From NCBI GenBank assembly GCA_018432315.1, contig JAHDLB010000023.1:62001-126000 (forward strand): a DNA stretch of 64,000 nucleotides. The letters run 5' to 3'. The notes under the pieces were generated by a model. That model did not search any database. It saw nothing but the letters and a program-made list of their open reading frames with translations, and was not told the DNA's origin. This document shows positions 30,145 to 38,719 of this stretch, piece by piece. This stretch comes from Anaerolineae bacterium. Lineage in GTDB: Bacteria; Chloroflexota; Anaerolineae; Aggregatilineales; Aggregatilineaceae. The position numbers and the translations under genes were made by a program. The number at the start of each line of letters is the position of its first letter. Within the stretch, counting starts at the first letter, position 1.

Positions 30145-30288
30145 CCGCGCGGAAAGCGAGCGCAATCGCCGTCCCGGCATTGCTGCAGGCGCCGGCAGGC
30201 GCAATGGGGATCGGTGAATTCTGCGCGGGTGTCGCCGGGGCCAACGTCACCGGGCCGGCTGCTCCGTACGCAGCACTATTTTCTTCTG

Positions 30289-31299
30289 CTAGGTTCGCAG
30301 GGGCGGTGCCGTCGATTCCCGGACAACCAGCTTGGTAGGGAGAGTCATCTGAATCACCGGCGAATCGTCACCCCGGATTCGGCGCAGCAGAATCTTGGCG
30401 GCTTTCTGCCCCAATTCGTATTTGGGCTGAAGGATGGTCGTGAGGCTTGGCGTGGAGTAACTGGCTAACATCATGTCGTCGAAGCCAACCACCGATAACT
30501 CCTTGGGCACCTCGATCTGATGTCGCTGTGCATAGCGGAGCACGCCCAAGGCCATCAGATCGTTGAAGGCGAAAATCGCTGTTGGGGGCTTTTTGTGCTG
30601 GAAAATAAACTCAGCCCCTTCGTAGCCCGAGCCGGGTAGTTCGTCCCCATCGGTGTACACCAGGTCCGGATCGACCTCAATTCCCGCGCAGTGCATGGCA
30701 TCTTTCGCCCCGGCCCAGCGTCCCTGGATGGTTTCGTGTTCCAGGTTCGACACCACGAACCCGATGCGGCTGTGGCCCAGAGCGAGCAAATGCTCGACGG
30801 CTTGCCTGGCTCCTCCATAGTTGTCAGAGACAACCGAGTCAGTCTCAAGCGAGGACAGGGCGCGATCAACCACGACGATGCAGTACCCATCGTCGAGGAG
30901 CTGCTGCAAATGCGGCGTGATCTGGCCGGGGCTCACGACCGTGAACCCGGCAGCCCGTTGTTGGTACAACAGATCGAGATGGCCGATCGCTTTGGAGGGC
31001 TGTTCGTCCGTATCGCACAATACAGCGACGAACCCTTGAGAAAAACAGACATCCTCAACGCCCTTAGCCATTTCGGCAAAAAAGGGATTCTTGGAATCCG
31101 GTATCAGAATCCCAATCGTAGGGTTTTCGCTTCGTCGCAGGTGGCGGGCCAACGCGTTAGGACGATACCCCAGTTGTTCTATCGCCTGGTGAACGCGCGC
31201 CTCAAGCTCCGGGCTGACGTAGGCGCTGCTATTCAACACCCTGGATACGGTAGCGATCGATACGTTGGCCAGATCGGCGACGTCCTTGATGGTGGTCAT
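30289..31299 (-). CDS. LacI-family transcriptional regulator
   Basis: This 336-residue repressor has the N-terminal helix-turn-helix IKDVADLANVSIATVSRVLN, the hinge YRPNALARHLRR and a periplasmic-binding-like sensor domain (60-330), ending in the typical LPTKLVVREST. It is divergent from the importer and catabolic operon starting at 31591, which it most likely controls through the perfect palindrome at 31417, placed at the transcription start. The inducer should be the sugar or polyol handled by that operon or a derivative. Confidence 0.94.
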   Translation of the reverse strand: MTTIKDVADLANVSIATVSRVLNSSAYVSPELEARVHQAIEQLGYRPNALARHLRRSENPTIGILIPDSKNPFFAEMAKGVEDVCFSQGFVAVLCDTDEQPSKAIGHLDLLYQQRAAGFTVVSPGQITPHLQQLLDDGYCIVVVDRALSSLETDSVVSDNYGGARQAVEHLLALGHSRIGFVVSNLEHETIQGRWAGAKDAMHCAGIEVDPDLVYTDGDELPGSGYEGAEFIFQHKKPPTAIFAFNDLMALGVLRYAQRHQIEVPKELSVVGFDDMMLASYSTPSLTTILQPKYELGQKAAKILLRRIRGDDSPVIQMTLPTKLVVRESTAPPLRT

Positions 31300-31385
31300 A
31301 TGCCCTCTTCAGGATCGGTGATGCTGCTCGACCAACTGCCGTGAGCATTATACTACAAGACAGACTGAAAACTTCGGCAATATGC

Positions 31386-31414
31386 TTGACAGCCGTCTAA
31401 ACCTATCATATGCT
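31386..31414 (+). promoter_or_regulatory. Sigma-70-type promoter of the importer operon
   Basis: TTGACA at 31386-31391 and TATGCT at 31409-31414 are separated by 17 bases. The LacI operator begins two bases after the -10, so bound repressor would block open-complex formation. Confidence 0.75.
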
Positions 31415-31416
31415 AA

Positions 31417-31440
31417 GAAAAGGTTTTCGTAAACCTTTTC
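31417..31440. promoter_or_regulatory. LacI-family operator
   Basis: GAAAAGGTTT at 31417-31426 and AAACCTTTTC at 31431-31440 are perfect inverted repeats around TCGT. It lies at the predicted transcription start between lacI and the importer operon. Confidence 0.75.
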
Positions 31441-31590
31441 ATGGCGGTCTCGCCAAACTGCGCGTCGAGTTTCTCCTCGGGTTGGTATGTGTTTCGAAAA
31501 GGGAGGTGACCACGAAAAATCCAGCCGGCAACAAGCGACCATCATTTTGGCAACTGGAACACTGAAATATCTGCATTAGGAGGTATCACG

Positions 31591-32931
31591 ATGTTGAAAC
31601 GGCTTATTAGCCTTACTGTGGTTCTGTCGTGTATTTTACTCCCACTCTCCCTCGCACAAGCCCAGGACGGCGTTGATTGGGACGCTGAACTGGGCGATTG
31701 GTCCGGCAACACCCTCAAGATCCTCATGGTCGGCGACCCGTGGGTGACCGCCTTCGATGACATCAACCCTTTGTTCGAAGAACTCACCGGCGCTAACATC
31801 GTGTTGGATGCTTACGGGTACGATCAAACCCATGAGAAGGAAGTCCTGGTCGGTACGTCGCAGAGCAGCGACTACGACGTGATCGTCTTCGACGCGCCCT
31901 GGGTGGGTGAATTCGCCGAGGGTGGGTTTGTCGAAGACCTGACCCCTTACCTCGACGCGACCGATCCGGCGATCATCGCCTGGGACGATTTCATGCCGTC
32001 CTTCATCGACGTGGTGACCTGGAAAGAGCAGATCACCGGTGTCCCGTTCGGTCCCTATATCCTGCTGAGCCACTACCGGACCGACCTGTACGAAGAAGCA
32101 GGCCTTGAGCCGGCTGAGACCATTCCCGATTTCGTAGCCAATGCTCAGGCCCTGACCAAGGACGGGATGTACGGCGCTGCGCTGAACTACCAGCGCGGCT
32201 CACCGATCGGTCAGGCCTGGTTCGAGTATATCTACGCCTTTGGTGGCAAGCCTTTCGAGAGCACGTATCCCGGCTCGCCCGATCCGTATGCGGATATGAC
32301 CCCGCTGCTGGATTCGCCTGAAAGCATCGCGGTTGTCCAGTTCTTCAAGGACATGCTCGACTATGTGCCCATCGGTGCCGAGAACGTGGCCTGGGATGAG
32401 CGCGCGACCCTGTTCGCCACCGGTCAGGTTGCCGCGGTGAACGCGTGGACCGTCCGCACGCCCGGCTTCGCCAATCCTGAGCAGTCGATCGTCGTCGACA
32501 AATTCGCCACAGCAATGTTCCCGCATGCTGAAGGCGCGGAGCCTTCACCGCCGCTGGGTGGCTGGGCCATGGGTATCAACAAGTTCTCCGAGCAGAAGGA
32601 CATGGCCTGGGACTACATCAAATGGTTCACCAGCCAGGACACCCTCAAGCAGTTCGTCCTGGCCGGCGGCCCGCCTGCCCGCATGTCGCACATGGAGGAT
32701 CCTGACATTCTCGCTGCCCAGCACTGGATCCCCACTGTTGCGGAATCCGTCCCCTACACGTACGCCGATTGCCGCCCGCGCATCCCAGAATCCAGCGAGA
32801 TCATCACCACGATTGGTAACTATGTCTCGCAGGCTGTCGTGGGTGAAATGTCTGTGGAAGATGCGATGAAAGCGGCGGATGAGGATATCGCCACGCTGCT
32901 CAAGAACGCTGGTTACGTCGTCAACCAGTAA
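31591..32931 (+). CDS. Carbohydrate ABC transporter substrate-binding protein, MalE type
   Basis: This 446-residue extracellular binding protein has a signal peptide (1-25, ending LAQAQ). The family-1 pattern is visible: NTLKILMVGDPWVTAF near the start, DVIVFDAPWVGEFAEGGFVEDLTPYL, the GVPFGPYILLSHYRTDLYEEAG block and GGWAMGINKFSEQKDMAWDYIKW. A strong AGGAGG is seven bases before the ATG. It is the first gene of the LacI-controlled operon and is followed by a strong hairpin at 32949 that should make it more abundant than the permeases. Confidence 0.93.
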   Translation: MLKRLISLTVVLSCILLPLSLAQAQDGVDWDAELGDWSGNTLKILMVGDPWVTAFDDINPLFEELTGANIVLDAYGYDQTHEKEVLVGTSQSSDYDVIVFDAPWVGEFAEGGFVEDLTPYLDATDPAIIAWDDFMPSFIDVVTWKEQITGVPFGPYILLSHYRTDLYEEAGLEPAETIPDFVANAQALTKDGMYGAALNYQRGSPIGQAWFEYIYAFGGKPFESTYPGSPDPYADMTPLLDSPESIAVVQFFKDMLDYVPIGAENVAWDERATLFATGQVAAVNAWTVRTPGFANPEQSIVVDKFATAMFPHAEGAEPSPPLGGWAMGINKFSEQKDMAWDYIKWFTSQDTLKQFVLAGGPPARMSHMEDPDILAAQHWIPTVAESVPYTYADCRPRIPESSEIITTIGNYVSQAVVGEMSVEDAMKAADEDIATLLKNAGYVVNQ

Positions 32932-32948
32932 GCATAGTTCATCCATTC

Positions 32949-32976
32949 GGGTAGCCGGAAGTCATTCCGGCTACCC
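32949..32976 (+). terminator. Partial terminator between binding protein and permease
   Basis: GGGTAGCCGGAA and TTCCGGCTACCC form a perfect 12-pair stem with a four-base GTCA loop, followed by ATTTTCTTT. Part of the transcripts should stop here. Confidence 0.85.
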
Positions 32977-33012
32977 ATTTTCTTTGTTGCAGGCGACTGA
33001 GGGTTGATAGCG

Positions 33013-33894
33013 ATGGCTGCTAACCGAAGAATCCGAAATCTCTTTTTGGCTCCAGCCATAATTTACCTGTTGTTCATGTCGATTTATCCTCTCATATATT
33101 CGCTGTACCTGAGCACAACACGAAAGAATCTGTCGCGGCCCTACCAAAAAGGGTTCATCGGTTTCGATAACTATTCGAATCTGATCACCAACGATTTGTT
33201 TCGAACTGCCATCGAGAACACAATCGTGCTCGCGGTGGCGTCGATCTTGATTGAGTTGATCATCGCCTTTTTCATTGCCCGGCTGTTCGTTGCCATCTCG
33301 GATGTGCCGGGAAGTTCCATCATCCGCACCGTGTTCATCCTCCCGATGATGCTCACCCCGGTCGTCTCGGGCCTGCTTTGGTCGTATATCCTGAGCCCTT
33401 CGCTGGGGATCGCCAACCACATTCTGCGCGAGTTAGGCCAGGCACCCTATCCCTGGCTTGCCTCGTCCGATACGGCGCTCAAGTCGGTCATCATGATCAA
33501 TGTCTGGCAATGGAGTCCGTTTCTCATGCTGCTCATGCTGGCCGGGCTGATGTCGATCCCGCGCGAGCAGTATGAGGCGGCAGCCATGGACGGGGCCAAT
33601 ATCCTTCAGGTGGTGCGTCACATCGAAATGCCGTTTCTGCGCAACGTGGTCCTGATCGGCATCATCTTCCGCGTCATCGACAACTTCAGGCTGTTCGACA
33701 TTATCTACGTGACGACGCGCGGGGGCCCAGGTAGCGCTACCGAAGTGGTCACCATGTACGCGTACCGCGAAATGTTCGGGTTCTTCAACGTGGGATACGG
33801 ATCAGCCGCAGCGGTCCTCATTCTGATCATGGCCAACATCGTGACCTTAGTCCTGAACCGCTTTATCCGGGGAGAGGAAGGCAATGTACGCTAG
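33013..33894 (+). CDS. Carbohydrate ABC transporter permease, MalF type
   Basis: This 293-residue protein has six membrane helices and the EAA loop EQYEAAAMDGANILQVVRHIEMP, which docks to the ABC ATPase. I prefer the ATG at 33013 over the TTG nine bases earlier because GAGGG lies at a suitable distance. The end overlaps the second permease by 11 bases. No ATPase gene accompanies the pair, so a shared MsmK-type ATPase elsewhere must energise it. Confidence 0.92.
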   Translation: MAANRRIRNLFLAPAIIYLLFMSIYPLIYSLYLSTTRKNLSRPYQKGFIGFDNYSNLITNDLFRTAIENTIVLAVASILIELIIAFFIARLFVAISDVPGSSIIRTVFILPMMLTPVVSGLLWSYILSPSLGIANHILRELGQAPYPWLASSDTALKSVIMINVWQWSPFLMLLMLAGLMSIPREQYEAAAMDGANILQVVRHIEMPFLRNVVLIGIIFRVIDNFRLFDIIYVTTRGGPGSATEVVTMYAYREMFGFFNVGYGSAAAVLILIMANIVTLVLNRFIRGEEGNVR

Positions 33895-34708
33895 AAAACG
33901 ATTGAAAAAGGCCGTCCTCGTTGTGGTGGCCCTGGTGCTGACCATTCTCAACATTACGCCGTTGATCTGGACTTTCATGTCGGGCTTCAAGACGCGGCTG
34001 GAGATCTTCACCATTCCGCCCGTTTGGATACCGAAAAGCCTGAACCTGGCGAACTATGAGGCCATTTTCGACAAGCGCCTGCACAACCTGGAGAACTCGG
34101 TCGCGATTACGGTGGGCAGCACAGCCGGCGTGCTCCTCATCGCGGTCCCGGCGGCGTTCGCCCTGACCGTCTTCGCCATGAAGAACAAGAAACACCTCGA
34201 GTTCTGGATTCTGAGCACGCGCATGATGCCCCCGATTGCCGCGGCCATCCCGCTCTATCTCGGCATCAAGGAGATCGGGCTGTACGATACCCGGTGGGGC
34301 GTGATGCTCATCTATATCGGCTTCAACCTGCCTTTTGCAATCTGGATGGCGACTACGTTTATGAGGCAGCTTCCCGGAGAGATTTTCGAAGCAGCCCTGG
34401 TGGATGGATGTTCGTGGCCCCAGGTGCTGCTCCGGATCGCCGTGCCGCTGTCTGTGGGCGGCCTCTCGACGGTCGCCATCTTCACGGCGTTGTTCTGCTG
34501 GAACGAGCTTTTGCTGGCGGTCTTCCTGACCAGCAGCAACGCCAAAACCTTCACCGTGGTTTTGACGGAGTTCGTCGGTCAGACCAATATCGTCTGGGAG
34601 CTGATGGCGGCGGGCGCGGTCATTCAAATCGTGCCGATCGTGATTCTCACGTTCTTGACGCAGCGTTACATCGTCGCCGGCCTGACTATGGGGGCGGTCA
34701 AGCAGTAG
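33884..34708 (+). CDS. Carbohydrate ABC transporter permease, MalG type
   Basis: This 274-residue protein has six membrane helices with a typical MalG start (ITPLIWTFMSGFKTRLEIF) and the EAA loop PGEIFEAALVDGCSWPQVLLRIAVPL. The C-terminus QRYIVAGLTMGAVK is the conserved end of this family. It forms a heterodimer with the preceding permease. The first gene of the catabolic set begins 115 bases downstream, an interval with no visible gene. Confidence 0.93.
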   Translation: MYARKRLKKAVLVVVALVLTILNITPLIWTFMSGFKTRLEIFTIPPVWIPKSLNLANYEAIFDKRLHNLENSVAITVGSTAGVLLIAVPAAFALTVFAMKNKKHLEFWILSTRMMPPIAAAIPLYLGIKEIGLYDTRWGVMLIYIGFNLPFAIWMATTFMRQLPGEIFEAALVDGCSWPQVLLRIAVPLSVGGLSTVAIFTALFCWNELLLAVFLTSSNAKTFTVVLTEFVGQTNIVWELMAAGAVIQIVPIVILTFLTQRYIVAGLTMGAVKQ

Positions 34709-34823
34709 CGCCGTCCAGTGAGTTCGCTCGCAGTGGCATCTATCCGGGAAGTCGTCACGTGCGGCGAGCCGGAGTCGATGTTCTGAGTACCCTTGCTTCA
34801 ACCTTTGAGGAGGATTCGTCAGA

Positions 34824-35570
34824 ATGAGTAGGACAGTATTGGTCACCGGTGCATCGAAGGGCATCGGGCGCGCCATTGCGCTGGGCATGGCCGACCGGGG
34901 ATACGATGTGGCCATCAACGACATCGCTTCCGAGAAAGCGGGTTTGGACACATTGGCGACAGAGATCCAGGAAAAGGGCCAGCGCGCCCTGCCGGTTGTG
35001 GCGGACATCAGCAACCAAGAGCAGGTCGACGCCATGTTCCAGAAGATCTTCAGCGCGTGGGAAACGCTCGACGTGCTGGTCAACAATGCCGGGATCCTCA
35101 CCGTAAGCCTGGTCGAGAATCTGCCGGAAGAAATCTGGGATCGGGTTTTCGACGTCAACGCCAAGGGCACGTTCCTGGTCACCAAGGCGGTGATCCCGCA
35201 TATGAAGGAGCGGCGTTCGGGCCGGATCATTCACATCGCGTCCATCGGCGGCAAACACGGCGGACCGGGCCAGGCGCACTATTGTTCGTCGAAAGGCGCC
35301 GTGATCGAGTTCACGCGCGTGCTGGCGATGGAACTGGGCGAGTACGGCATCACCGTCAACGCGGTTTGCCCGGGCATCATCCTGACCGAAATGGGCCGGA
35401 ACAACCTGGGCACCCAGGCGGAAATCGACGCCTGGACGCAGAAGACCTGCCTGAAGCGCCTCGGCGAGCCGGAGGATGTCGTCGGCTCGGTCGCGTTTTT
35501 CGCCGGTGAGGATTCAGCCTACATCACCGGACAGTCGCTGAACGTGTGCGGGGGAATCATTTTCTACTAA
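34824..35570 (+). CDS. Short-chain dehydrogenase/reductase
   Basis: This 248-residue classical SDR has the NAD(P)-binding motif TGASKGIGRA (residues 8-17), NNAG, a catalytic Ser in IHIASIGG and the catalytic pair YCSSK. The shape fits polyol or sugar dehydrogenases such as those acting on sorbitol or xylitol; the exact substrate is not readable. RBS GAGGAG precedes the ATG. It begins the catabolic part of the LacI operon together with a second, zinc-type dehydrogenase at 38720. Confidence 0.92.
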   Translation: MSRTVLVTGASKGIGRAIALGMADRGYDVAINDIASEKAGLDTLATEIQEKGQRALPVVADISNQEQVDAMFQKIFSAWETLDVLVNNAGILTVSLVENLPEEIWDRVFDVNAKGTFLVTKAVIPHMKERRSGRIIHIASIGGKHGGPGQAHYCSSKGAVIEFTRVLAMELGEYGITVNAVCPGIILTEMGRNNLGTQAEIDAWTQKTCLKRLGEPEDVVGSVAFFAGEDSAYITGQSLNVCGGIIFY

Positions 35571-35588
35571 ACACTGAGGATAGAATTC

Positions 35589-36410
35589 GTGGCACTCGAT
35601 GGGTTCGTGTTCGACCTGGATGGCACCGTCTATCTGGGTGAGGCGGCGCTGCCCGGCGCCGTCGAGACGATCGCTCACCTGCGCGCGCGGGCCAAGCGCG
35701 TGCTCTTCGTCAGCAACAAACCGCTTCAGCCGCGCCAGGCGTATGCCGACAAGCTGACCCGGCTGGGCATCCCCGCCGGGCCGGACGACGTGATTACCTC
35801 GGGCTACGTGCTCGGCTATCACCTGGCGCGCCACTTCCCCGACCTGGCGACCTACGTGATCGGCGAGCCGGCGCTGCTGGACGAGCTGCGCGCGCATGGC
35901 CTGCACATCCTGGGCGAGTTCGATGACCAGGACCCGAAGGAGGTTATCCAGCCGGACGGCGTCGATGCCGTGGTCGTTGCCTTCGACCGCACGCTGGACT
36001 ACCGCAAGCTGAACACCGCCTATCAGGCGCTGGTGCGCGGGGCGCGCTTCTTCGCCACCAACGCCGACAAGACCTGCCCCATGCCCGGCGGCGGCATCCC
36101 CGACGCCGGCGCGACCATCGCCGCTCTCGAACACCTCACCGGGCGCAAGCTGGAACTGCTGGCGGGCAAGCCCTCGGCGCTCATCATGGAGGTTGCCCTC
36201 AGCCGGCTGGCGCTGCCGCCGGAGCGCTGCCTGATGGTCGGCGACCGGTTGGAGACGGATATGCTTATGGGCCAGCAGGCGGGCATGAAGACCGCCGCCG
36301 TTCTCAGCGGCGCCTCGACTCGCGCCGACGTGGCGCGGATGGAACGCCAGCCGGATTTCGTATTGGAGAACATCGGGGAAATACCGCACGTCTTGCGCGA
36401 CCTGTTGTGA
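35589..36410 (+). CDS. HAD-superfamily phosphatase, NagD/PGP-like
   Basis: This 273-residue HAD protein has motif I DLDGTVYLG near the N-terminus, FVSNKP for motif II, a class IIA cap in the middle and MVGDRLETDMLMGQQAGM for motifs III/IV. Members hydrolyse p-nitrophenyl phosphate, glycerol phosphate or other small phosphates. It starts at GTG 35589 behind GAGGA. In this operon it may dephosphorylate an alditol or glycerol phosphate made or used by the dehydrogenase at 37383, which is inference. Confidence 0.9.
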   Translation: MALDGFVFDLDGTVYLGEAALPGAVETIAHLRARAKRVLFVSNKPLQPRQAYADKLTRLGIPAGPDDVITSGYVLGYHLARHFPDLATYVIGEPALLDELRAHGLHILGEFDDQDPKEVIQPDGVDAVVVAFDRTLDYRKLNTAYQALVRGARFFATNADKTCPMPGGGIPDAGATIAALEHLTGRKLELLAGKPSALIMEVALSRLALPPERCLMVGDRLETDMLMGQQAGMKTAAVLSGASTRADVARMERQPDFVLENIGEIPHVLRDLL

Positions 36411-36432
36411 TTCGTCCCCTGGAGGAGAAAAA

Positions 36433-37290
36433 ATGCCTGAGTTTGGCGCACATGCTTTTGTCTGGATACCCGACTGGACTCCCGAAGCCGGCAATTACGC
36501 AATCGCCCAGGCCGGCAAGGTCGGCTACGACTTCCTGGAGATTCCCCTGCTGAAGCCGGCCCAGTTCAACCCGGCAGATCACAAGCAGGCCATCGCCGAG
36601 GCCGGCATTGACGTCGTGGCGTCGCTGGTCTTACCCCGCGATTCGCACATGCCGCACGAGCCGGAGAAGGCCAAGCGCTTCCTGTTCCTGGCGATGGACA
36701 AGCTCGAAGCGGTTGGCGGCAGCTATCTCTGCGGGTGCATCGGCTTCGCGCACGGGTTCATGACGGGCGCGCCGCCCACCGATGAGGAAATCCGGGTGAT
36801 CACCGACACGCTGGGCGAGGTTGCTGCCGAAGCACAGCGGCGCGGCATACGGCTGGGCCTGGAAGTCTGCAACCGGTACGAAACCTACGTGTTCAACACG
36901 CTGGAAGACGCGCAAAAAGTGGTGCGCGCCGTCCGGGAGATGGGCTTCCCGAACATCGACGTGCACGCCGACACCTACCAGATGACCATCGAGGAAGAGG
37001 GATTCTACAAGCCCATCGTGGGCTGCGCCGACACGCTCGGCTATATGCACATCAGCGAGAGCCATCGCGGGCTGCCCGGTACCGGCACCGTCAACTGGGA
37101 CGAGGTCTTCCGCGCGATGGTCGATGCGAAGTTCACCGGCCCGCTGGCGCTCGAATCGTTCGCGGCGATCAACGAAGACCTCATCGCGGCCACGTGCCTG
37201 TGGCGCCCGCCGAACCGCCCGCCGGACGTCCTGGCAGCGGAGGGCTTGCGCTTCATGCGCGAGAAAGCGGCGGAATACGGGCTCGAATAA
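36433..37290 (+). CDS. Sugar isomerase/epimerase, tagatose 3-epimerase-like
   Basis: This 285-residue TIM-barrel protein carries the four metal ligands expected of the D-tagatose/psicose 3-epimerase group: Glu in LGLEVCNRYETYVFNT, Asp in DVHADTYQM, His in MHISESHRG and Glu in ALESFAA. Both Glu residues act in proton transfer at C3. RBS GGAGGAG lies close before the ATG. It fits a pathway interconverting ketoses made by the two dehydrogenases of the same operon. Confidence 0.9.
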   Translation: MPEFGAHAFVWIPDWTPEAGNYAIAQAGKVGYDFLEIPLLKPAQFNPADHKQAIAEAGIDVVASLVLPRDSHMPHEPEKAKRFLFLAMDKLEAVGGSYLCGCIGFAHGFMTGAPPTDEEIRVITDTLGEVAAEAQRRGIRLGLEVCNRYETYVFNTLEDAQKVVRAVREMGFPNIDVHADTYQMTIEEEGFYKPIVGCADTLGYMHISESHRGLPGTGTVNWDEVFRAMVDAKFTGPLALESFAAINEDLIAATCLWRPPNRPPDVLAAEGLRFMREKAAEYGLE

Positions 37291-37382
37291 CCGGGCCGGT
37301 TCGTCTTCTGAATCACGCCCCCTCTGCCGGCTGCGTGCCGAGGGGGAGGTTGCTACCGGAATCAACGTCGAGGAAGGTTCGC

Positions 37383-38642
37383 ATGTCACAAAATGTCCCC
37401 ATCATTATCGGTCCCGATGCGGTTCGCCATCTGGTCGCGTTCTGCCAGGAGCTTCCCTCCCAGCCCATCACGCTGGTGTCTGACACGAACACCTACCGCG
37501 CCCTGGGGGAACGGATTAAGGCGGCGCTGAAACAAGCCGGGCTGCCGGTTATCTCGATCGTGCTCGAAGGTGAGGAGGTGATCGCTGACGAGAAGTATCT
37601 GATCCAGACGATGGTGCAGGCGCCGCCCGTCGACCAGGTATTCGTCGCTGTCGGCAGCGGGACCATCACCGATATCACCCGCTACGTGAGCTTCCGCACC
37701 CGCAACCCGTTCATATCGGCGCCGACCGCGGCATCCGTGGACGGGTTTGTGTCGACCGGGGCGCCGCTGGTGGTTGGCGGGTTGAAGGACACGGTCAAAG
37801 CCCAGGGACCGATCGGCGTGTTCGCCGATCTGCCTACCCTAATGGCTGCCCCGCCGGAGCTTCGAGCCGCGGGCTTTGGCGACGTCATCGGCAAGACGAC
37901 CGCCCTGGCCGACTGGCGGCTGGGGCACCTGCTATGGAGCGAGCCGCACGATGCCGAAATCGAGCGCCGGGTCCGGCACGCCATGGCGAGTTGCTTCGAA
38001 TCGACGGACGACATCGCCAATGGCTCCGACCAGGGTCTGCGCCACCTGATGGATGCCCTGATCGAAACCGGCCTGTGCATGCTGGCCGTCGGAGACTCAC
38101 GACCGGCGTCCGGAGCGGAACATCACTGCTCGCATTACTGGGAAATGGAGCTCCTCAAAGAAAACAAACCGGCCATTCTCCACGGCGCCAAAGTTGGCTA
38201 CGCTGCCATGCTCGTCGCCCAAGTGTACGACAAGGTCCGCGCCCTGACCCAAGACGACGTGCGGCAGTTGGTAGAGAACGCGCCGTTTCGCGGCCACGAC
38301 GGCGAGCTAGCGGACATCCGGCGCATATACGGATCCGGCGCTGGGGCGATCCAGAAAATCCAGGAACCGTTCCTGTCCCTGACCGAGCAGGAATACCGGC
38401 AGTTGCAGGGGCGTATCGTCGAGAATTGGCCTGCTATTCGCGAGATCGCCGAGACGGTGCTGCCCGCTTCAGCCGTGGCGGAACTGCTGGAGCAAGTCGG
38501 CGCGCCAACGGATTGGCGGACGCTGGGCCTGGAAGAGCACATGATCGAGCCGGCGCTGCTGTACGGACACTATCTGCGCAACCGGTTCACCGTGATCAAG
38601 CTCTGCCGGTTTCTTGGGATCGACACGCGGCCCGCACCATAA
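37383..38642 (+). CDS. sn-glycerol-1-phosphate dehydrogenase-like (AraM/EgsA family)
   Basis: This 419-residue Fe-ADH_2 family enzyme has an N-terminal nucleotide domain (PITLVSDTNTYRALGERI, VFVAVGSGTITDITRY) and the metal-binding part containing PTAASVDGFVSTGAPL, GFGDVIGKTTALADW, GAEHHCSHYWEM and ILHGAKVGYAAML, where Asp and two His hold Zn or Ni. Archaea use this enzyme for ether lipids; B. subtilis AraM makes glycerol-1-phosphate. The sugar-operon context leaves open another polyol phosphate substrate. I chose ATG 37383 with AGGAAGG upstream; the open frame extends back into the epimerase gene without similarity. Confidence 0.87.
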   Translation: MSQNVPIIIGPDAVRHLVAFCQELPSQPITLVSDTNTYRALGERIKAALKQAGLPVISIVLEGEEVIADEKYLIQTMVQAPPVDQVFVAVGSGTITDITRYVSFRTRNPFISAPTAASVDGFVSTGAPLVVGGLKDTVKAQGPIGVFADLPTLMAAPPELRAAGFGDVIGKTTALADWRLGHLLWSEPHDAEIERRVRHAMASCFESTDDIANGSDQGLRHLMDALIETGLCMLAVGDSRPASGAEHHCSHYWEMELLKENKPAILHGAKVGYAAMLVAQVYDKVRALTQDDVRQLVENAPFRGHDGELADIRRIYGSGAGAIQKIQEPFLSLTEQEYRQLQGRIVENWPAIREIAETVLPASAVAELLEQVGAPTDWRTLGLEEHMIEPALLYGHYLRNRFTVIKLCRFLGIDTRPAP

Positions 38643-38719
38643 CAGCGATTTGGGACAGTTCGTTTTTTAGCACACCGGAAGTTGTGTCCGGTCAGAAAAC
38701 GTAACGTGAGGAGATAAAG

